Source: CAZJHX01 sp964545715
GTDB lineage: Bacteria; Myxococcota_A; UBA9042; GCA-2863065
Length of the DNA: 33,989 bases
Direction of reading: 5' to 3'
NCBI GenBank assembly: GCA_964545715.1
Contig: CAZJHX010000116.1
Coordinates: forward strand, 1-33,989
In this document: positions 25,435 to 33,989 of the stretch, piece by piece
Layout of the letters: each line of letters starts with the position of its first letter
Numbering within the stretch: position 1 is the stretch's first letter
Notes under the pieces: model-generated
The model's database searches: none
What the model was told of the DNA's origin: nothing
The model's input: only the letters and a program-made list of their open reading frames with translations
Translations under genes and position numbers: made by a program

Positions 25435-26453
25435 ACAGCGACCTCCGACTCGGTGGGGCATGCGGCCGGGACCGCAGCTGCCAGGAGCTCGACCAGGCGC
25501 GAAAACGGGACGGCGCGACTGAACAGCCACCCCTGCAGGTATTGGCAGCCAAGCTGTCTCAGTCGCTCGGCCTGCGCCTCCAGCTCCACGCCCTCCGCCA
25601 CCACCGACAAGCCCAGATTGTGCGACATCGCCACGATCGTCTTCACTATCGCCGTGTCCTTTTCGCCATCGGGCAGCCCGTCCACGAACGACTTGTCCAC
25701 CTTCAGCGTGTCCAGCGGTAGGCGCTTCAAATAGGCGAGACAGCTGTAGCCCGTTCCGAAGTCATCGAGGGACAGGCGCACGCTGCAAGCTCCTGCAGGC
25801 GACTCACCGTCTGCTCCTCATGGCCCAGAAAGACCCCCTCGGTGATCTCCAGCTCCAGCCGGTGCGGCTCGATCCCGGTCTCGTCGAGAATGCGGCCGAC
25901 AGTGTTGACGAAGCCGGCGTAGCTGAGTTGGTGCGGGGAGACGTTGACGGCGACGCGGATGTCATGTCCGGCGGCAAACAGCGCTGCGACGTCGGTGCAC
26001 GCCCGATACAGCAACCGACACGGGGTGCGATTGCAGACTGAACAGGCTGACGATGGCGAGCGTGCCCGAGGCAGCGACCCATGCGACGGCGGCCCCACGA
26101 CCGCCGAGCAGAGCAACCGCGATGACCGGCACGATCGTCAACCACTCGATGACCGGCGACGCGATTTGTGGCCCCACCATCGCGATGCCCATGATCGCCG
26201 CCAGCGTGGTACCGAGCAGCGTCGTAGCACACCACGTCAGACCGTCCTCCCGGCGCAGGGGGATCCCGGACAGTGGAAACGCCACCGTCGCCAGGCTGAG
26301 GGCGCCGATCGTCTCAATCGGGGCACCGATGATGAGCAGAATCACCAGTCCGCCCAGGCAGATGGCTGTGAGCGACATGATGATGCCGCGCGCCATGTCG
26401 TACCGCCATCGGTCCTCCGGCTGTACGTGGGGTCGCTGACCGAGCACTTGCAC
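25431..26453 (-). pseudogene. Broken membrane-sensor / EAL-domain (cyclic-di-GMP) protein
   Basis: The N-terminal part (from GTG 26453, GGAGG nine bases upstream) encodes about five transmembrane helices of a sensor-type region. Near 26030 the frame must shift to continue as the middle of an EAL domain (AALFAAGHDIRVAVNVSPHQL, LELEITEG). Near 25785 it must shift again to the C-terminal part (RLSLDDFGTGYSCL, KVDKSFVDGL, EGVE, QYLQGWLFS). The front of the EAL domain, including the EAL motif, is missing, and no GGDEF domain lies between sensor and EAL. A large internal deletion plus a one-base frameshift explains this. It is very unlikely to be an active phosphodiesterase. The second frameshift alone could be a sequencing error, but the deletion could not. 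Confidence 0.8.
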
Positions 26454-26548
26454 CTGAATACGCCTCCTGCGTCCCCCGGATTATCGTCGCGGCGGACCGG
26501 CGTCTTGAATCGATCGCAAAGGTGTCCGAAGGCGTCTTCAAAGTTGAA

Positions 26549-26566
26549 CGGCCAGAGTCCTGGCCG
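26549..26566 (-). terminator. Hairpin after the histidine kinase gene
   Basis: Perfect 7-bp arms CGGCCAG and CTGGCCG around a four-base loop, six bases downstream of the histidine kinase stop. On the minus strand the stem is followed by TTCAACTTT, a poor but present T-rich tail. It separates the kinase from the EAL remnant. Confidence 0.45.
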
Positions 26567-26571
26567 GTCGG

Positions 26572-27912
26572 CTATTTCTCGGCCGCTACCTCAGGCAGCG
26601 TAAAGTGGAAGGTGGTGCCGACCCCCTCCTCGGACTCCAGCCAGATGCGACCGCCGAGCCGCTGAACGACCCGCCTGCATATAGCCAAGCCGATCCCGGT
26701 GCCCGCATATGCGCTCTGGGTGTGGAGGCGCTTGAATACCTCAAACACCTGCTCCTGGTGGCGCGATGCGATGCCGATCCCGTTGTCCGCCACCGATAGC
26801 GTCCAGCCGCCGTCGGACCGCTGAGCCGAGACACGCACCTGTGGTGTCCTGTCCCCCCGATACTTGAGCGCGTTGCCAACAAGGTTCTGCATCAACTGTT
26901 GAAGCTGCACCATGTCCCCTGCCACGATCGGGAGCGGGTCGCAGACAATCTCGGCGCCGGACTCCTTCACCACCACCGACAGCGACTCCAGTATGTCATC
27001 GACGACCTCGTCCATCGGAACCGGCACAAGGTGAATCGGGCGCGACCCGACCCGCGAGTAGGCCAGCAGATCGCCGATCAACAGATGCATGCGGTCCGTC
27101 GCCTGGACCACGCGATCGATCCACTTGTGGGCGCGCTCGTCCAGCTCGCCGGCATAGCTCTCACGCAGCAGCTGCAAAAAGCCGGTTATAGAGCGCAGCG
27201 GTGTCTGAAGATCGTGCGATGCGACATATGCAAACGTCTCCAGCTCCTCGTTGGAGAGCTCCAGCTCTGCTGTGCGGGTCTCGAGCTCAGCGATGGCCTC
27301 CGCCCGGCGCCGGTCGATCTTCAGCGAGCGCATGATGATCGCACAGATCCGGGTCAGCGGCTCCAGGCGCTCTATGAGCGCCTCGTCGAAGGCGCTGCCG
27401 TTGGCCAGACCGATCACGCCCACGAACTCTCCGGCCGCATACAGCGGGAGACCCAGAAACGTCGTCAGCGCGGGGTGTCCCGGCGGGATACCCGTGCGCC
27501 GCGGGTCGGTGGGCGCGTCAAGCGAGATGACCGGCTTGCCCGTCACCATGACCTCGCCAAACAGCGACTTCAGGTTGTCGAACTTGATCTCGCCCGAGAC
27601 CAACTTGGCGTACAGCGCGCGGCTGGCGTCGTCCCACGCGATGTTTGTGATCGAGCGCGCCTCCAGATACATGGTGCCGTCGTCGTTGTAGAACAGCTCG
27701 TCGATAAAGCCGTACTCGCTGTCCGTGATCTTGAGAAAGTTCGCCAGCATCCCGTGAAAGATGTTGGTCTCGGAGTCGACGGTCATGAAGTCGGTCTGGG
27801 CCAGGTGGATCGTCTCGAGCAGGTTGATCGAAGACGGCAGCGCATCGGCAGCGGCGTCGCGCTTTCGCAACTCGGCCACCAACTGCTCGCGCGTCCACCC
27901 TGTGTAGGCCAT
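26572..27912 (-). CDS. Cytoplasmic GAF-domain sensor histidine kinase
   Basis: 446 residues from ATG 27912; the frame is open upstream to 28005, but the promoter at 27923-27951 lies inside that extension. There is no membrane segment. Residues about 35-200 are a GAF-type sensory domain (FLGLPLYAAGEFVGVIGLAN). A coiled stretch (about 200-225) leads to the HisKA dimerisation helix with the phospho-acceptor His233 in ASHDLQTPLRS. The ATPase domain has N box NLVGNALKYRG, G1 VADNGIGI and G2 GTGIGLAI. It resembles phytochrome-like and hybrid-free kinases of the HisKA family. No response regulator is adjacent, so it is an orphan whose partner is unknown. The neighbouring wrecked EAL gene may once have been functionally related. 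Confidence 0.9.
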   Translation of the reverse strand: MAYTGWTREQLVAELRKRDAAADALPSSINLLETIHLAQTDFMTVDSETNIFHGMLANFLKITDSEYGFIDELFYNDDGTMYLEARSITNIAWDDASRALYAKLVSGEIKFDNLKSLFGEVMVTGKPVISLDAPTDPRRTGIPPGHPALTTFLGLPLYAAGEFVGVIGLANGSAFDEALIERLEPLTRICAIIMRSLKIDRRRAEAIAELETRTAELELSNEELETFAYVASHDLQTPLRSITGFLQLLRESYAGELDERAHKWIDRVVQATDRMHLLIGDLLAYSRVGSRPIHLVPVPMDEVVDDILESLSVVVKESGAEIVCDPLPIVAGDMVQLQQLMQNLVGNALKYRGDRTPQVRVSAQRSDGGWTLSVADNGIGIASRHQEQVFEVFKRLHTQSAYAGTGIGLAICRRVVQRLGGRIWLESEEGVGTTFHFTLPEVAAEK

Positions 27913-27922
27913 ATCGGGGTTT

Positions 27923-27951
27923 AGCGTACTCGCGCATTCGGGGGCTGGCAA
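27923..27951 (-). promoter_or_regulatory. Vegetative promoter of the histidine kinase gene with very short leader
   Basis: On the minus strand TTGCCA (27951-27946), a 17-base spacer and TACGCT (27928-27923). The start codon at 27912 is ten bases past the -10 box, so the leader would be about four bases, too short for a Shine-Dalgarno; none is present. Confidence 0.5.
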
Positions 27952-28076
27952 GGCAGCCTGGCAGCGCCCGACTTCTGTCCAGAAGACGGTCCGGCCGGGG
28001 CTCACCCCGATGGCGGAGACGGTGCGGGACTATTTAACAAGACGTCATCCGAGCGGGGCTGCTAGGATGCGCCGCC

Positions 28077-28945
28077 ATGAACGTCAGCAGCGCCAAAATC
28101 GTCCCTCTCGCGATAGTTTCATCAATGATTCTCGCATCCTGCACACCCGCCGCTGGTGGGCGCTCAGGCGGCTCCGGCTCAGACGACGCACCTGACGCGA
28201 GTCAGACTACGGGCGCAAATGACCTCGGCTCGTGGGGCCCCGCCCCCACCCCGGGCGGCGCCCCCCCCCCCCCCCCGCGGGGCCCCCCCCCGACACCGGC
28301 GCCGGCGCAGCCGATCCGGGCCCCGCCGCACCGCTGGACGTGCCGGCCGTGGAAGAGGACACCGGCCCGACCATCGACCCGGCGCTGGCCGCCATCTGCG
28401 CCAAGATGGGCGCGGCCTACGCGCAGGCCTGCGACATCCACACCGTCAGCATCTGGATCGACCCGGCCACGCCGCGACCCGCCAACGGCCAGCTGTTTCC
28501 GGGCGTGAAGGACTGGAACATGAACGGCTGGGAGTGGTTCCAGAAGTGGCCTACCGGGTTCAAGGATCCCGACGCCTACGACGCGCTCTTTGACGAGAAC
28601 CTGGCGTCCGACATGGGGCTCAAGTGCTCCGTGGCGTCCGCCCTGCGCTTTGCCGCCGTCATGCACAACGCGCCGGCGGACCTGGTCCCCCTGCTGAACG
28701 CCGCCACCTGGGAGGGCCGGTTCTTCAACTGGAACGACGACTATTCGCACCCGACGCACTACCTGGTGAACACGCAGGCCGGCCTGTGGGCGTGGGCGTC
28801 CCACCTGATCAAGTGGATGAGCGTGACGTTTGACGACGGCACCTGCCACCTGCCGACCATCGAGATGCTCGAAGCTGCGCTCAAGGACTGCCTGGCGACC
28901 GCCAACAGCAGCGGCGGCAACATCACGGGCTGTCAGAACCCCTAG
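28077..28945 (+). CDS. Secreted lipoprotein interrupted by a C16 tract (phase-variable or sequencing frameshift)
   Basis: ATG 28077 begins a clear lipoprotein signal, MNVSSAKIVPLAIVSSMILASC, with the lipid Cys at residue 22. A Gly/Ser/Asp-rich then Pro-rich linker leads into a run of 16 C at 28261-28276. After it the coding frame continues two positions off: about 210 further residues (DVPAVEEDTGPTIDPALAAIC ... NITGCQNP) form a compact Cys-containing domain with many Trp residues (WNMNGWEWFQKW, GLWAWASHLIKW) that I do not recognise. A tract of 14 or 17 C would restore one protein of about 290 residues. As written, translation from the signal would run off-frame to about 28508. Its stop shares CTAG with the convergent asd gene. 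Confidence 0.65.
28261..28291 (+). repeat. Homopolymer C tracts (C16 and C9)
   Basis: Sixteen consecutive C at 28261-28276, then GCGGGG, then nine C at 28283-28291, inside the Pro-rich linker of the lipoprotein gene. It is the only long homopolymer in the window. Such tracts slip during replication and are also a common place for sequencing length errors. Confidence 0.9.
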
Positions 28946-30063
28946 CCGCTCATGGGCTCCTGCTGGCAGAGGATCCGGAGCATGCGCCGGATCGGCTCCG
29001 CCGCCCCCCACAGCAGCTGATCACCGACCGTGAAGGCCCCGAGGTACATCGGGCCCATCGCCAGCTTGTGGACACGGCCGATCGGGATATCCAACGTGCC
29101 GCTGACACCGGCGGGCGTCAGGTACTGGCGCGTCGCCTCAGGCGAGTTGAGCACCATACCCACCCAGCTGTTGGCGCCGTTCAGCATGTGCTCGAGCTCC
29201 TCGAGCGGCACATCACGCTTCAGCTTGATCGTCAGCGCCTGGCTGTGACAGCGCATCGCACCCACGCGCACGCAGATGCCGTCGAAGGGGATCGGCGCAT
29301 CCAGTCCGAGGATCTTGTTGGCCTCGGCCATCGCCTTCCACTCTTCACGGGTCTGGCCGTTTTCGACCTGGCGGTCGATCCACGGGATCAGGCTTGCCGC
29401 CAGCGGCGTCAAAAACTGCTGGGTGGGGAAGGCGTCCGACCGCAGCGTCTCGGTGACCACGCGATCCAGCTCCAGCGCCCCGGCAGCCGGCTCGACCGCC
29501 GTACCCGCCGCGCCCAGCACCGCCATCCCGTCGACCAACTCGCGCATGTGACGTGCGCCGCCACCGGACGCCGCCTGATAGGTCATGGAGCTGACCCACT
29601 CGACCAGGTCCTCGTCCAGCAGGCCCTGAATCGCCATGAGCAGCAGGCTCACGGTGCAGTTGGCGCCGACGAAGGTGCGGCCGCCGTCCTCCAGCGCCTT
29701 ATCGATGACGTGCCGATTGACGGGGTCCAGCACGATCACGGCGTCGTCTTCCATGCGCAGCCGGGAGGCCGCATCGATCCAGTAGCCGTCCCACCCGGCA
29801 GCGCGCAGCGGAAAGTACGTCTCCTCGGTGTAGGCCCCGCCCTGGCAGGTCACGATGACGTCCATCTCGGCCAGCGCGTCGAGATCCCGCGCATCCGCCA
29901 GCGGCGGCAGATTGCGGATCACGGCGGGGCTGGGCTGCCCGACCTGAGAGGTGGAAAAGAACACCGGGTCGTAGGTTCGCTGCGTGAAGTCCTTCTCGGA
30001 CGCCATCCGATCCATGAGGACCGAGCCAACCATCCCGCGCCAGCCGATGAATCCAACTTTCAT
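28942..30063 (-). CDS. asd: Aspartate-semialdehyde dehydrogenase
   Basis: 373 residues from ATG 30063, close to the 367 of the E. coli enzyme. It reduces aspartyl phosphate to aspartate semialdehyde with NADPH, the branch point to lysine/diaminopimelate, threonine and methionine. The N-terminus MKVGFIGWRGMVGSVLMDRM is the NADP-binding Rossmann start typical of the proteobacterial class. The catalytic cysteine is Cys136 in VGANCTVSLLLM, and the acid-base histidine is His273 in RCHSQALTIKL. It is a single gene here, without other amino-acid genes. I chose 30063 over a frame start at 30102 because it gives the family N-terminus and is seven bases from a -10 box. Confidence 0.96.
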   Translation of the reverse strand: MKVGFIGWRGMVGSVLMDRMASEKDFTQRTYDPVFFSTSQVGQPSPAVIRNLPPLADARDLDALAEMDVIVTCQGGAYTEETYFPLRAAGWDGYWIDAASRLRMEDDAVIVLDPVNRHVIDKALEDGGRTFVGANCTVSLLLMAIQGLLDEDLVEWVSSMTYQAASGGGARHMRELVDGMAVLGAAGTAVEPAAGALELDRVVTETLRSDAFPTQQFLTPLAASLIPWIDRQVENGQTREEWKAMAEANKILGLDAPIPFDGICVRVGAMRCHSQALTIKLKRDVPLEELEHMLNGANSWVGMVLNSPEATRQYLTPAGVSGTLDIPIGRVHKLAMGPMYLGAFTVGDQLLWGAAEPIRRMLRILCQQEPMSG

Positions 30064-30070
30064 GGCTCGT

Positions 30071-30099
30071 AAGGTAGCCGTTGAACCCGGATCAGCCAA
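30071..30099 (-). promoter_or_regulatory. Leaderless promoter of asd
   Basis: On the minus strand TTGGCT (30099-30094), 17 bases, TACCTT (30076-30071), then seven bases to the ATG at 30063. No Shine-Dalgarno is present. The promoter interleaves with the plus-strand kinase promoter (-35 at 30081-30086), so the two polymerases would compete for the same DNA. Confidence 0.55.
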
Positions 30100-30109
30100 C
30101 ATCTACCGT
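30081..30109 (+). promoter_or_regulatory. Vegetative promoter of the kinase-AAA-TPR gene
   Basis: TTGAAC (30081-30086), a 17-base spacer and TACCGT (30104-30109). The next ATG (30110) touches the -10 box, while a GTG six bases after it (30116) would be at the predicted transcription start. This suggests a leaderless message starting at the GTG, or another promoter further upstream. Confidence 0.4.
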
Positions 30110-33460
<3,351 letters not shown>

Positions 33461-33468
33461 CCCCCCAC

Positions 33469-33488
33469 CTGTCTCCCTGACAAGACAG
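33469..33488. promoter_or_regulatory. Inverted repeat upstream of the terminal lipoprotein (possible activator site)
   Basis: Perfect 6-bp arms CTGTCT and AGACAG, eight bases apart, centred about 70-75 bp upstream of the predicted start of transcription. This is within the range of sigma-54 enhancer sites. It starts eight bases after the kinase stop, so it could instead serve as a weak hairpin for that transcript. Confidence 0.3.
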
Positions 33489-33500
33489 CTTGACACCACA

Positions 33501-33516
33501 CCCCCAAAAACGGGGG
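33501..33516. terminator. GC-rich hairpin after the kinase gene
   Basis: CCCCC and GGGGG arms around a loop of five A and one C, between the kinase stop and the sigma-54 promoter. It lacks a T tract, so termination is uncertain. Confidence 0.25.
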
Positions 33517-33525
33517 ACTGCGTTC

Positions 33526-33541
33526 TGGCACGGGGGTTGCT
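33526..33541 (+). promoter_or_regulatory. Consensus sigma-54 promoter of the terminal lipoprotein gene
   Basis: TGGCAC-N5-TTGCT, a complete match to the sigma-54 consensus at all eleven defined positions. Transcription should start near 33552, giving a 40-base leader that carries GGAGGA at 33577-33582 before ATG 33592. Confidence 0.8.
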
Positions 33542-33591
33542 CTAGTGGTCGACCAGCGGAAACACACACCCCTCACGGAGGAACCTAGATC

Positions 33592-33989
33592 ATGCAGATG
33601 ATGACCAAACTGAACGCACTCATCGTTGGCTCAGCAATCTTCACCCTGGCGCTCGGTATGACCGGCTGCGGCGCCGAAGGTGACGCCGAGACGGAGTCGC
33701 TGGAGGCCCTTGCCGAGCTGGAGGGCGCGCAGGAGGTGCTGGGCGAGGCCGACGAGAAGGCCGGCGGCTGCCTGGTCGCGCTGGCCGAGTGCTTCGCCGA
33801 CGACGGCGAGGAGTGCATGGCGGCGTTCAAAGAGTGCGCGCCGAAACCGGGTAAGAAGCTCGCGCAGAAATGCAAGGCCAAGAAGGGCCCCAAGCCGGGC
33901 GGCGAGGGTGGAGAGGCCGACGGCAAGCCGGCCGGAGACAAGCCTGAGAAGGGTGACAAGCCCCCGAAGGCGGACGGCGAGGACAAGCC
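33592..33989 (+). CDS. Small acidic/Lys-rich lipoprotein, 3' end missing
   Basis: The frame runs off the right edge after 132 codons. ATG 33592 follows GGAGGA by nine bases; in-frame ATGs at 33598 and 33601 are possible alternatives. The signal peptide ends in GMTGC (Cys26). The mature part has a Glu-rich segment, then four cysteines in a compact pattern (GGCLVALAEC ... EECMAAFKEC), one more Cys, and a Gly/Lys/Pro/Asp low-complexity tail at the edge. I do not recognise a family. It would be an outer- or inner-membrane-tethered protein, and the consensus sigma-54 promoter suggests induced and possibly strong expression. Confidence 0.75.
   Translation, partial: MQMMTKLNALIVGSAIFTLALGMTGCGAEGDAETESLEALAELEGAQEVLGEADEKAGGCLVALAECFADDGEECMAAFKECAPKPGKKLAQKCKAKKGPKPGGEGGEADGKPAGDKPEKGDKPPKADGEDK

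Noticed and set aside
24172..25530. Minus-strand frame of 452 codons opposite the TM-helix-repeat gene
   Set aside because: It has no signal, domain or RBS, and its composition mirrors the antisense of hydrophobic codons.
29984..30109. Longer N-terminus for the kinase-AAA-TPR protein
   Set aside because: It would overlap the asd coding start and both promoters, and the extra residues are not kinase-like.

Overview
The window is high-GC DNA, densely coding on both strands, with no rRNA, tRNA, insertion sequence or CRISPR array that I can see. The gene content points to Myxococcota or a related lineage of the former Deltaproteobacteria: a MYXO-CTERM-like sorting tail, thrombospondin type-3 repeats joined to an OmpA domain, two large Hanks-type Ser/Thr kinases (one with a WD40 propeller, one with an AAA ATPase and TPRs), a PP2C phosphatase, many lipoproteins, and excellent sigma-54 promoters. 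The genus cannot be named from this.

Layout. 3-2774 (+): cell-envelope protein with an OmpA domain, cut off at the window's left edge. 11252-2792 (-): a six-gene copper/silver-type efflux operon (small Cys-rich secreted protein, two TolC-family lipoproteins, a small His/Met-rich heavy-metal-binding protein, CusB, CusA). It reads from a promoter with the geometry of a MerR/CueR-type operator. 11376-16121 (+): kinase-nSTAND-WD40 protein. 17859-16177 (-): cation/proton antiporter fused to a PTS EIIA domain. 17954-18904 (+) and 21066-18898 (-): tail-to-tail genes for a YbhN-type membrane protein and a GT-C-like membrane protein. 22391-21165 (-): FISUMP lipoprotein. 22508-22699 (+): remnant of a lectin-like domain. 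23554-22721 (-) and 23878-25434 (+): PP2C phosphatase and a TM-helix-repeat membrane protein, divergent from one control region. 26453-25431 (-): wrecked EAL protein. 27912-26572 (-): GAF histidine kinase. 28077-28945 (+): lipoprotein whose frame is broken at a C16 tract. 30063-28942 (-): aspartate-semialdehyde dehydrogenase. 30110-33460 (+): kinase-AAA-TPR protein. 33592-end (+): lipoprotein, cut off at the right edge.

The strongest unexplained signal is regulatory. Between the phosphatase and TM-helix genes are two divergent sigma-54 promoters flanking a perfect 11-bp-arm palindrome, with a degenerate second copy exactly 30 bp away. This is the layout expected for a shared enhancer-binding-protein site. 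A consensus sigma-54 promoter also precedes the last lipoprotein, and a related palindrome lies upstream of the FISUMP lipoprotein. In contrast, several other genes (asd, the GT-C-like gene, the YbhN gene, the histidine kinase, the second kinase, the copper operon) show a -10 box 6-10 nt before the start codon and no Shine-Dalgarno, so they look leaderless or nearly so. The window therefore suggests two promoter styles: leaderless vegetative genes, and sigma-54 genes with a leader and a strong ribosome-binding site.
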